DNA of 64,000 nt from Antedon bifida (Eukaryota > Echinodermata > Crinoidea > Comatulida > Antedonidae), in assembly GCA_963402885.1 (NCBI GenBank), contig OY727096.1, forward strand, positions 33,523,820 to 33,587,819, written 5' to 3'. The notes under the pieces are model-generated. The model saw only the letters and a list, made by a program, of their open reading frames with translations. It was not told the origin of the DNA and did not search any database. A program made the translations under genes and the position numbers. Positions 1 through 12,417 of this stretch are shown one piece after another (positions within the stretch are counted from its first letter, which is position 1; each line of letters opens with the position of its first letter).

Positions 1-1209
1 TAAAATGCGAAAAATCAATTTCTAATCAACTTTCTACGCGTTTTATGTCATTTTGAGCATGTCAAAAATTCCCACGCGCGCGCATATTTTTACGCGCGCG
101 GTGCGCACGTAGCGTTGAGAACAATTTTTTTTGCGTGATTTATGTTTTTCCAGCCTTTTCTAGTAATTTTACCAACTTTTAAACAATTTCGACTTAAAAT
201 TAACGTCATACAAGCACGTCGAATTGGATAATTTACGTACGTTTTTGATGAAAAAGTTTAAAAATTCCTTAAAATTTGTCAAAATTATACCTTTTTTAAA
301 ACAGTCGTAGTTTCTAAACTAAACGGTAAAAGTTATTTTTATTACGTATTCTGGAAGATGATGAGTTGTAGATATCGTATCATGCATCAATATTGCTAAC
401 AGGACATTGTGACGTCATCGTATGGCCACGCGAATATAAAATTTATGATTTTTGTACCTTTCGTCATAGCTCATCACATTTAATAGAGCGCATCTCCACT
501 TATCCGTTTTCCATTTTCACCCCGATTTTGATATTGTCTAGGTCAATCAACTATCTTTCGCATGAGTTAAAAATATTTTAATTTTTATGACGTCATCATG
601 CCTAAAAATTTAAATTACGTCTGGCATTAATTTTATCTTTACAGTAAATTTTAATCTGTTATAGCTCGTAAGAATAAAATGTAATAATCACGATTAAAAC
701 GTTTTCTGGAAGCTATTGGATTGTAGATACGAAATCATGTGAAAATTTTGCCAATCGGATGTTGTGACGTCATCATATGGCCAGTTAAATAAAAAATGTT
801 GTATTTTCATCTTTTGCGTCATAATTCATTACATTTAAATGAGCGCGCATCAATATTTCACGTATTCAAATTTCTTCTACACGTTAATATGTTGTTGCTG
901 AGATAATTTCCTTCTGAAATTGCTACCTTCACGTTTCATTTTAAAACCGTCAACATGTTAAAAATTGCAATAAATGGCAGGTCCCATAATTTCACTTATT
1001 CTACACTTATGTAATATGTATACATATTATACTATATATACTATATGACACAAAATTGACAGAATTCAGCACTAACAACATATCATATTCTTCAGTTCAG
1101 GTAATAATGCCATAATCTTTTTCTGTGTGCAATATTCCAACATATGACGTGCACGTGGCGTTTGTCGTGCGGATAACTAACTCGTCAAAGTGACGAGTTA
1201 CATGTCTAG
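1..1209 (+). mobile_element. Helitron-like unit L0 (5' cut by window edge), type A
   Basis: Begins inside the CG-rich 5' third. 3' hairpin followed by TCATGT-CTAG at 1206-1209. Confidence 0.7.
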
Positions 1210-2826
1210 TTTTTTTTTTTTTCTGTATTTAGTTATCCGCATTCAGCGGATAACTCCTTGGAACTGTCCTGTTTCATCTTTTTTTTTTTTTTTCTGTATT
1301 ATTCTTTCTTTCTGTCATTTTTGTGCAGAGCGTATCTCTAAAACTTGTAAAGGTAACATTTCATAACTTTGTCAACATGTGGGCATTCACGTGAAGTTGT
1401 GCTTTTTTATTTTTGAATGACGTCAGAGTTGCGCAACATGACTTACGCGCGTTTTAACGAATTTCGCGTATTTAACATAAATCGAAAACCATATAACATT
1501 TTAAATTGAAACTTAGTAAAAGTTTAATTTATATCTTGCGCTAACTGACTGTGAAAAAAAAATGACATGTTTCACACAAAGTTACGCGTGCACGCGCGTT
1601 TAAAATTTCAAAATGCGAAAAATCAATTTCTAATCAACTTTCTACGCGTTTCATGTCATTTTAAGCATGTAAAAAATTCCCACGCGCGCGCATATTTTTA
1701 CGCGTGCGGTGCGCACGTAGCGTTGAAAAGAATTTTTTTTCGCGTGATTTATGTTTTTTCAGCCTTTTCTAGTAATTTTACCAGCTTTTAAACATTTTTG
1801 ACTTAAAATTACGTCATACGGGCACGTTGAATTGGATAACTTACGTGCGTTTTTTATAAAAAAGTTCAAAAATTTGTCAAAATTTGTCAAAAATATACCT
1901 TTTTTTAAACAGTCGTAGTTTCTAAACTAAACGGTAAAAGTTATTTTTATTACGTATTCTGGAAGTTGATGAGTTGTAGATATTGGATCATGCATTAATA
2001 TGGCTAACCGGACATTGTGACGTCATGTGTGGCCACGCGAATATAAAATATAGGATTTTTGTATCTTTCGTTTTAGCGTATCACATTTAATTGAGCGCAT
2101 CTTCACTTATCCGTTTTCCATTTTCACCCCGATTTTGATATTTTGTAGGTAAATGAACTATCTTTCGTATGAGTTAAAAATACTTTAATTTTATGACGTC
2201 ATCATGTTGAAAAAATTTAAATAACGTGGGTCACTTATTTTCTTCTTTAAAGTAACTTTCAATCTGTTATAGCTCGTCAGAATAAAAAGCTATAATCATG
2301 ATTAAAACATTTTCTGGAAGCTATTGGATTGTAGATACGAATTCATGTGAACATTTTTCCAATCCGACGTTGTGACGTCATTATATGGCCAGTTGAATAA
2401 AAAAAGTCGTATTTTCATCTTTTGCGTCATAGTTCATCACATTTAAAAGAGCGCGCATCTACATTTTACGTATTCAAATTTCTTCTACACGTTAACATGT
2501 TGTTGCTGAGATAATGTACTTCCGAAATTGCTATCTTAGTTTTTCATTTTGATACCGTCGCCATGTTAAAAATAAGAATAAACGGGGGGTCCCGTAATTT
2601 CACCTATTCTACACTGTGTGTAACATGTATACAGATTATACCGTTTGCACTGTATATGCTATATGACTCAAAATTGACAGAATCCAGCACTAACAGCATA
2701 TGATATTCTTCAGTTCAGGTCATAATGCCATAATCTTTTTCCGTGTGCAAAATTCCAACGTATGACGTGCGCGTGGCGTTTGTCGTGCGGATAACTAACT
2801 CGTCAAAGTGACGAGTTCAAATCTAG
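1210..2826 (+). mobile_element. Helitron-like unit L1, type A, with one junction hairpin cassette
   Basis: The junction 1210-1310 holds poly-T, one GTTATCCGC...GCGGATAAC hairpin and CTGTATTATT before the TC-rich start. TGACGTCA lies at 2018, 2194 and 2373. CTAG 2823-2826. Confidence 0.75.
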
Positions 2827-4346
2827 TTCTTCTTTCTTTCTGTCATTTTTGTGCAGAGCGTATCTCTAAAACTTGTAAAGTTAACATTTCATAACTTTGT
2901 CAACAAGTGGGCATTCACTTGAAGTTGTGCTTTTTTATTTTTGAATGACGTCAGAGTTGCGCAACATGACTTACGCGCGTTTTAACGAATTTCGCGTATT
3001 TAACATAAATCGAAAACCATATAACATTTTAAATTGAAACTTAGTAAAAGTTTAATTTATATCTTGCGCTAACTGACTGTGAGAAAAAAATGGCATGTTT
3101 CACACAAAGTTACGCGCGCACGCGCGTTTAAAATTTTAAAGTGCGAAAAAATAATTTCTAATCAACTTTCTACGCGTTTCATGTTATTTTAAGCATGTCA
3201 AAAATTACCACGCGCGCGCATTTTTTTACGCGCGCGGTGCACACGTAGCGTTGATAACATACTTTTCCCGCATGATCTATGTTTTTCAAGCCTTTTACAG
3301 TACTTTTACCAACTTTTAAACAATTTCGACTTAAAATTACGTCATACGAGCACGTCGAATTGGATAATTTGCGCGCGTTTTTGATGAAAAAGTTCAAAAA
3401 TTCGTCAAAATGATGCATTTTTTTAAACCGTCGTAGCTTCTAAACTAAACGGTAAAAATTATTTTTATTACATATTCTGGAAGTTAATGAGTTGTAGATA
3501 TCGGATCATGCATTAATATGGCTAATCGGACATTGTGACGTCATCGTATGGCCACGTGAATATAAAATATAGGATTTTTGTATCTTTCATCATAGCTCAT
3601 CACATTTAATAGAGCGCATCTCCAATTATCTGTTTTCCATTTTCACCCCGATTTTTATATTATCTAGGTCAATCAACTATCTTTCACATGATTTAAAAAT
3701 ATTTTAATTTTTATGACGTCATCATGTCTAAAAATGAAAATAACGTGGGTCACTTATTTTCATCTTTACAGTAAATTTCAATCTTTTATAGCTCGTCAGA
3801 ATAAAACGTGATAATCATTATTAAAACGTTTTCTGGAAGCTATTGGATTGTAGATACGAATTCATGTAAACATTTTGCCAATCGGATGTTGTGACGTCAT
3901 CATATGGCCAGTTGAATAAAAAAAGTCGTATTTTCATATTTTGCGTAATAGTTCATCACATTTAAAAGGGCGCGCATCTATATTTTACGTATTCAAATTT
4001 CTTCTACACGGTAATATGTGGTTGCTGAGATAATGTCCTTCCGAAATTGCTATCTTAGTGTTTCATTTTGATACCATCGCCATGCTGAAAATAAGAATAA
4101 ACGGGGGGTCCCGTAATTTCACCTATTCTACACTGTATGTAACATGTATACAGATTATACCGTTTGCACTGTATATACTATATGACGTAAAATTGACAGA
4201 ATTCAGCACTAACAGCATATGATATTCTTCAGTTCAGGTCATAATGCCATAATCTTTTTCCGTGTGCAAAATTCCAAAGTATGACGTGCGCGTGGCGTTT
4301 GTCGTGCGGATAACTAACTCGTCAAAGTGACGAGTTTCATGTCTAG
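2827..4346 (+). mobile_element. Helitron-like unit L2, type A
   Basis: Directly abuts L1 (CTAG|T|TCTTCTTTC). TGACGTCA at 3536, 3714 and 3892, exactly 178 bp apart. Strongly resembles R5 (45135-46651) in the right array in reverse orientation. CTAG 4343-4346. Confidence 0.77.
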
Positions 4347-5871
4347 TCTTCTTTCTTTCTGTCATTTTTGTGCAGAGCGTATCTCTAAAACGTGTTAACA
4401 TAACATTTCATAACTTTGTCAACATATGAGCGTTCACGTGAAGTTGTGCACCTGCTATTGTAAATGACGTCAGAGTTGCGTAACATGACTTACGCGCGTT
4501 TTTACGAATTTCGCGTATTTAACGTAGATCAAAAACCATATAACAATTTAAATTGAAACTTAACAAAAGTTTAAGTTATATCTTGCGCTAACTGACTGTG
4601 AAAAAAAAATGGCATGTTTCACACGAAGTTACGCGCGCACGCGGGTTTAAAATTTTATAATGCGAAAAATTAATTTCTAATCAACTTTCTACGCGTTTCA
4701 TGTCGTTTTGAGCATGTAAAAAATTCCCACGTGCGCGCATTTTTTTACGCGCGTGGTGCGCACGTAGCGTTGAAAACAATTTTTTCACGCGATTTATGTT
4801 TTTCCATCCTTTTCTAGTAATTTTACCAACTTTTGAACAATTTCGACTTAAAATTACGTCATACGGGCACTTCGAATTGGATAATTTACGTGCATTTTTG
4901 ATGAAAAAGTTCAAAAAATCGTCAAAATTTGTCAAAATTATGCCCTTTTTTAAACATTCGTAGTTCCTAAACTAAACGGTGAAAGTTATTTTTATTGCAC
5001 ATTCTGGAAGTTGATGAGTTGTAGATTTTGGATCATGCATTAATATGGCTAACCGGACATTGTGACGTCACCGTATTGCCACGCGAATATAAAATATAGG
5101 ATTTTTGTATCTTTCATCATAGCGCATGACATTTAATAGAGCGCATCTACAATTATCTGTTTTCTATTTTTACCCCGATTTTTATATTATCTAGGTCAAT
5201 CAACTATCTTCCGCATGAGTTAAAAATATTTTCATTTTTATGACGTCATCATGTCTAAAAATGTAAATAACGTGGGTCACTTATTTTCATCTTTACAGAA
5301 AATTTCAATCTGTTATAGCTCGTCAGAATAAAACGTGATAATCATGATCAAAACGTTTTCTGGAAGCTATTGGATTGTAGATACGAATTCATGTAAACAT
5401 TTTGCCAATCGGACGTTGTGACGTCATCATATGGCCAGTTGAATAAAAAAAGACGTATTTTCATATTTTGCGTAATAGTTCATCACATTTAAAAGGGCGC
5501 GCATCTATATTTTACGTATTCAAATTTCTTCTACACGTTAACATGTGGTTGCTGAGATAATGTCCTTCCGAAATTGCTATCTTAGTGTTTCATTTTGATA
5601 CCGTCGCCATGTTAAAAATAGGAATAAACGGGGGTCCCGTAATTTCACCTATTCTACACTGTATGTAACATGTATACAGATTATACCGTTTGCACTGTAC
5701 ATACTATATGACACAAAATTAACAGAATTCAGCACTAACAGCATATGATGTTCTTCAGTTCAGGTCATAATGCCATAATCTTTTTCCGTGTGCAAAATTC
5801 CAACGTATGACGTGCGCGTGGCGTTTGTCGTGCTGATAACTAACTCGTCAAAGTGACGAGTTCAAATCTAG
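4347..5871 (+). mobile_element. Helitron-like unit L3, type A
   Basis: Directly abuts L2. Nearly the same sequence as L4 over its first 1.1 kb and close to R7 (48239-49852). CTAG 5868-5871. Confidence 0.76.
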
Positions 5872-7350
5872 TTTTTTTCTGTATTATTAGTTATCCGATT
5901 TAGCGGATAACTCCTTGTAACTGTCCTGTTTCATCATCTTTTTTTTTTTTTTTTTTTTTCTGTATTCTTCTTTCTTTCTGTCATTTTTGTGCAGAGCGTA
6001 TCTCTAAAACGTGTTAACATAACAATTCATAACTTTGTCAACATATGAGCGTTCACGTGAAGTTGTGCACCTGCTATTGTAAATGACGTCAGAGTTGCGT
6101 AACATGACTTACGCGCGTTTTTACGAATTTCGCGTATTTAACGTAGATCAAAAACCATATAACAATTTAAATTGAAACTTAACAAAAGTTTAAGTTATAT
6201 CTTGCGCTAACTGACTGTGAAAAAAAAATGGCATGTTTCACACGAAGTTACGCGCGCACGCAGGTTTAAAATTTTATAATGCGAAAAATTAATTTCTAAT
6301 CAACTTTCTACGCGTTTCATGTCATTTTGAGCATGTAAAAAATTCCCACGTGCGCGCATTTTTTTACGCGTGTGGTGCGCACGTAGCGTTGAAAACAATT
6401 TTTTTCATGTGATTTATGTTTTTCCATCCTTTTCTAGTAATTTTACCAACTTTTGAACAATTTCGACTTAAAATTACGTCATACGGGCACTTCGAATTGG
6501 ATAATTTACGTGCATTTTTGATGAAAAAGTTCAAAAAATCGTCAAAATTTGTCAAAATTATGCCCTTTTTTAAACATTCGTAGTTCCTAAACTAAACGGT
6601 GAAAGTTATTTTTATTGCACATTCTGGAAGTTGATGAGTTGTAGATTTTGGATCATGCATTAATATGGCTAACCGGACATTGTGACGTCACCGTATTGCC
6701 ACGCGAATATAAAATATAGGATTTTTGTCTCTTTCATCATAGCGCATGACATTTAATAGAGCGCATCTCCAATTATCTGTTTTCCATTTTTACCCCGATT
6801 TTTATATTATCTAGGTCAATCAACTATCTTCCGCATGAGTTAAAAATATTTTAATTTTTATGACGTCATCATGTCTAAAAATGTAAATAACGTGGGTCAC
6901 TTATTTTCATCTTTACAGGAAATTTCAATCTGTTATAGCTCGTCAGAATAAAACGTGATAATCATGATCAAAACGTTTTCTGGAAGCTATTGGATTGTAG
7001 ATACGAATTCATGTAAACATTTTGCCAATCGGACGTTGTGACGTCATCATATGGCCAGTTGAATAAAAAAAGACGTATTTTCATATTTTGCGTAATAGTT
7101 CATCACATTTAAATACCCGTAATTTCACCTATTCTACACTGTATGTAACATGTATACAGATTATACCGTTTGCACTGTATATACTATATGACGTAAAATT
7201 GACAGAATTCAGCACTAACAGCATATGATATTCTTCAGTTCAGGTCATAATGCCATAATCTTTTTCCGTGTGCAAATTCCAACGTATGACGTGCACGTGG
7301 CGTTTGTCGTGCGGATAACTAACTCGTCAAAGTGACGAGTTCAAATCTAG
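5872..7350 (+). mobile_element. Helitron-like unit L4, type A, with junction cassette and internal deletion
   Basis: The junction 5872-5985 carries one hairpin cassette and a long poly-T. About 150 bp is missing near 7113 compared with L3 (from the CATTTAAA-GGGCGCG region to CCCGTAATTTC). CTAG 7347-7350. Confidence 0.75.
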
Positions 7351-8825
7351 TCTTTGTTCTTCTTTCTTTCCCGGATGCTTGTGAATATATCTTTTGTATA
7401 ACTTTGTCATTATATGGACATTTACCTGAAGTTGTGCACCTCCATATTTTGAATGACGTCAGAGTTGCGCAATGTGACTTACGCGCGATTTTATCAATTT
7501 CAATGATTGATCATAGGATAAAAAATAAAAGTCATTTTGTATTGACATTTGGTGAATATTTAAGTCATATCAAAGGCAAACTTTCTATGGATTAAAAATG
7601 GCATGTTTTACAAGAAGTTACGCGCGCACGCGCATTTAAATTTTAAAAATGCGCAAAATTAATTTCTGATCATGACATGTAAGCATGTCAAAAATTCCCG
7701 CGCGCGCGAAAAATTTTGCTCGTAAGATGCGCACGGAGTATGAAAATCATGTTTTTTCTTTTGAATTGTGATTTTCCAGCCTTTCCTAGTCATTTTAAAA
7801 AAGATTGACATCATTTCAAATTAAAATGACGTCATACGAACACGTTGATTTAGACAATTTGCGTGCGTTTTAGTTGCAAAAGTGACAAAATATTGTCAAA
7901 ATTATGCCTACTTTAAATCTATTATAGCTCCTCAGGATCAACCGTTACCCCCAATTTTTTAAATTTAATATGTAAGCAGATATGTTGTAGATATGAATTC
8001 ATGCAGAATCTTTACCCCTCGGATGTTATGACGTCATTGTATGGCCACACGAATGTAAAATATTGGATTTTTGACTGTTTCGTTATTGCTCATTACATTA
8101 AATAGAGCGCATCTCGCTTATACGTATTCCATTTCCTCATATATTTTAATACTGTCTAGGCCAATCAACTATCTTTCGTATGAGTTAAAAATATTTTAAT
8201 TTTTATGACATCATCATGTCTAAAAATGTAAATAACCTGGTTCACCTATTTTCATCTTTACAGTAAATTTCAATCTGTTATAGCTCGTCAGAATAAAAAG
8301 TGATAATCATGATTAAAACGTTTTCTGGAAGCTATTGGATTGTAGATACAAATTCATGTGAATATTTTGCCAATCAGATGTTGTGACGTCATTATATGGC
8401 CAGTTGAATTCAAAAGGTCATATTTTCATCTCTTGCGTAAAAGTTCATTGCGTTTAAACGAGAGCGCATCTCTCTTTTACGTGCCCAAAATTCATCAAAT
8501 TTGTATTAATGTAATTATTTAGATAATTATCTTAATATAAAATTCCTTTATATGTCAATTTGATGATGTCATCGTGTTAATAATTGGATTTAAAAGATGG
8601 GTCTCGTAATTTCGTCTATGCTGCACTGTATATAACATACAATGTATTCTGTAAATACTGTAATATGCTGTATGCTACAAAATAGGTACAATTCAACACT
8701 GTAAACATACTTAATTTATGTCACAGGATGGCATAACAATTTCGAAGTTCATATAGTTTAAAGTATGTGCATGTTGCGTTTGCGGGGATAACCCGAACTC
8801 GTCAAAGTGACGAGTTCAAATCTAG
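7351..8825 (+). mobile_element. Helitron-like unit L5, type B
   Basis: Type B start (TCTTCTTTCTTTCCCGGA) and type B 3' end (GGATAACCCGAACTCG). CTAG 8822-8825. Confidence 0.76.
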
Positions 8826-9365
8826 TTGGTTATCCGCAACTTAGTTGCAGGATAACCCATGTGATTGTAAATATCTTTTTTTTTCATCATTAGTTATCCG
8901 CTATGAGCGGATGACTCCTTGTAATTGTATGAAATCATCTTTTTGGTTATCCGCAACTTAGTTGCGGATAACCAAAAAGATGATTTTTGGTTTGTTGCGG
9001 ATAACCCTTGTTATTGTCACGTTTCTTTTTTTAGTTATCCGCTTAGTAGCGGATAACTCCTTGTGATTGTAGTGGATCAATATTTTTTTTTTTCTGTATT
9101 ATTAGTTATCCGCACTATGGCGGATAACTCCTTGTAACTGTCCTGTTTCATCATCTTATTTTTTTTTTTCTGTATTATTAGTTATCCGCATTCAGCGGAT
9201 AACTCCTTGTAACTGTCCTGTTTCATCATCTTTTTTTTTTAGTTATCCGCTTAGTAGCGGATAACTCCTTGTGATTGTAGTGGATCATTATTTTTGGTTA
9301 TCCGCAACTTAGTTGCAGGATAACCCATGTGATTGTAAATATCTTTTTTTTTCATCATCTTTGTT
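8826..9365 (+). repeat. Array of about eight junction hairpin cassettes between L5 and L6
   Basis: Short units built on GTTATCCGC-n-GCGGATAAC followed by CCTTGTxAxTGT and poly-T. Hairpin loops differ: AACTTAGTT, TTAGTA, ACTATG, ATTCA, TATGA. One pair forms a perfect 26-bp-stem palindrome (arms 8932-8957 and 8961-8986, loop TTA). At least eight complete hairpins and one half are present. Confidence 0.8.
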
Positions 9366-10832
9366 CTTCTTTCTTTCCCGGAATTTTGTTGCACGCATAT
9401 CTCTCACCCTTGTCAACATAAGATTGTATAACTTTGTCATAAGATTGATCTGTAGCTGTAGATGTGCAGGAAACTTCGTTATATGACGTTAGAGTCGCGT
9501 AGCGTAAGTTACGCGCAATTTTATGAATTTCAATGTTTGGTCATAGATTATAAACCAAAAGTCATTTTGTATTGACACTTGGTGAAAATTTAAGTCATAT
9601 CAAGGGCAAACTTTCTATGGATTAAAAATGGCATGTTTAACAAGAAGTTACGCGCGCACGCGCATTTAAAGTTTCAAAATGCGCAAAATTAATTTCTAAT
9701 CAACTTTCTACGCTGATCATGATATTTTGAGCATGTCAAAAATTCCCGCGCGCGCGAAAAAGTTTACGCGTATGGTGCGCACGGAGCATGAAAATCATGT
9801 TTTTTCACTTGAATTATGATTTTCCAGCCTTTCCTAGTCATTTTAAAAAAGATTGACATCATTTCAAATTAAAATGACGTCATACGAACACGTTGATTTA
9901 TACCATTTGCGCGCGTTTTAGTTTAAAAAGTTATAAATATTGTCAAAATAATGCCAATTTTGAATCTATTATAGCTCCTCAGGATCATCCACGACCCCCA
10001 ATTTTTTTAATTTAATATGTAAGCAGATATGTTGTAGATATAAATTCATGCAGAATCTTTACCACTCGGATGTTATGACGTCATCGTATGGCCACACGAA
10101 TGTAAAATATAGAATTTTTTACTCTTTCGTTATTGCTCATCACATTAAATAGAGCGCATCTCGCTTATTCGTATTCCATTTCCTCAGATATTTTAATACT
10201 GTCTACGTCAATCAACTATCTTTCACATGAATTAAAAATATTTTAATTTTTATGACGTCATCGTGCCTAAAAATGTAAATAACGTGGGTCACCTATTTTC
10301 ATCTTTACAGTAAATTTCAATCTGTTATAGCTCGTCAGAATAAAAAGTGATAATCATGATTAAAATGTTTTCTGGAAGCTATTGGATTGTAGATACGAAT
10401 TCATGTAAATATTTTGCCAATTAGATGTTGTGACGTCATCATATGGCCAGTTGAATTCAAAAAGTCACATTTACATCTCTTGCGTAAAAGTTCATTGCGT
10501 TTAAACGAGAGCGCATCTCACTTTTACGTGCCCAAAATTTTTCAAATTTGTATTAATGTAATTAATTAGATAATTATCTTCTAAAATTGTTATTTTATAT
10601 GTCAATTTGATGACGTCATCGTGTTAATAATTGGATTTAAAAGATGGGTCTCGTAATTTCGTCTATGCTACACTGTATATAACATATACAGTTTATTCTG
10701 TAAATACTGTAATATGCTGTATGCTACATATTAGGTACAATTCAGCACTTTAAACATATTTATTTCATGTCATAGGATGGCATAATAATTGTCGAGGTTC
10801 ATATAGTTAAGTATGTGCATGTTCAAATCTAG
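9366..10832 (+). mobile_element. Helitron-like unit L6, type B, 3' hairpin deleted
   Basis: The 3' end reads GTGCATGTTCAAATCTAG. The ~40 bp with the GCGGATAAC word and the CTCGTCA hairpin is missing although CTAG is intact. TGACGTCA at 9875, 10076, 10253, 10431 and 10611. Confidence 0.75.
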
Positions 10833-12417
10833 TTGGTTATCCGCAACTTGTAAAGTTGCGGATAACCCTTGTGATTGTAAATATCTTTTTCATCTTCTTT
10901 GTTATTCTTCTTTCTTTCCCGGATTTTTGTGACCAGCATATCGCTATTACTTGTGAACATAAGATTGTATAACTTTGTCAAAAGATTGACCTGTATGTGT
11001 AGATGTGCAAGAAACTTCGTTATATGACGTTAGAGTCGCGCAGCGTAAGTTACGCGCGATTTTATGAATTTCAATGATTGATCATAGATTATAAACCAAA
11101 AGTTATTTTGTATTGACACTTGGTGAAAATTTAAGTCATATCTTGGGCAAACTTTCTATGGATTAAAAATAGCATGTTTCACAAGAAGTTACGCGCGCAC
11201 GCGCATTTAAAATTTCAAAATGCGCAAAATTAATTTCTAATCAACTTTTTACGCTTATCATGACATTTTGAGCATGTCAAAAATTCCCACGCGCGCGAAA
11301 AAAATTACGCGTAAGGTGCGCACGGAGCATGAAAATCATGTGTTTTTTTCTTGAATTAAGATTTTACAGTCTTTCCTAGTTATTTTAAAAAAGATTGACA
11401 TCATTTCAAATTAAAATGACGTCATACAAACACGTTGATTGAGACCATTTGCGCGCGTTTTAGTTGCAAAAGTGACAACATATTGTCAAAATTATGCCTA
11501 TTTTTAATCTATTATAGCTCCTCCGGATCATCCATGACCCCCAATTTTTTTAATTTAATATGTAAGCAGATATGTTGTAGATATGAATTCATGCAGAATC
11601 TTTACCCCTCGAATGTTATGACGTCATCGTATGGCCACACGAATGTAAAATATAGGATTTTTGACTGTTTCGTTATTGCTCATTACATTAAATAGAGCGC
11701 ATCTCGCTTATACGTATTCCATTTCCACAGATATTTTAATACTCTCTAGGTCAATCAACTATCTTTCGCATGAGTTAAAAATATTTTAATTTTTATGACG
11801 TCATCATGTATAAAAAAGTAAATAACGTGGGTCACCTATTTTCATCTTTACAGTAAATTTCAATCTGTTATAACTCGTCAGAATAAAAAGTGATAATCAT
11901 GATTAAAACGTTTTCTGGAAGCTATTGGATTGTAGATACAAATTCATGTGAATATTTTGCCAATCAGATGTTGTGACGTCATCATATGGCCAGTTGAATT
12001 CAAAAAGTCATATTTTCATCTCTTGCGCAAAAGTTCATTGCGTTTAAACGAGAGCGCATCTCACTTTTACGTGCCCAAAATTCTTCAAATTTGTATTAAT
12101 GTAATTATTTAGATAATTATCTTCTTAAATAGTTATCTTTATATGTCAATTTGATGACGTCATCGTGTTAATAATTGGATTTAAAACATGGGTCTCGTAA
12201 TTTCGTCTATGCTACACTGTATATAACATACAATGTATTCTGTAAATACTGTAATATGCTGTATGCTACAAAATAGGTACAATTCAGCACTGTAAACATA
12301 CTTAATTCATGTCTTCTGATGGCCTAATAATTGTCGAGGTTCATATAGTTTAAAGTATGTGCATGTTGTGTTTGCGCGGATAACCCGAACTCGTCAAAGT
12401 GACGAGTTCAAATCTAG
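10833..12417 (+). mobile_element. Helitron-like unit L7, type B, with one junction cassette
   Basis: The cassette at 10835-10900 has a longer loop (AACTTGTAAAGTT). Otherwise close to L5 and L6. CTAG 12414-12417. Confidence 0.75.

Noticed and set aside
3179-3418. Reading frames of 60-90 codons recurring in both arrays (also 4681-4935, 6364-6555, 15355-15597, 46060-46299, 49178-49369)
   Set aside because: They are the same stretch of the Helitron-like unit seen repeatedly, some on the antisense strand, with changing length between copies. No protein motif is visible.
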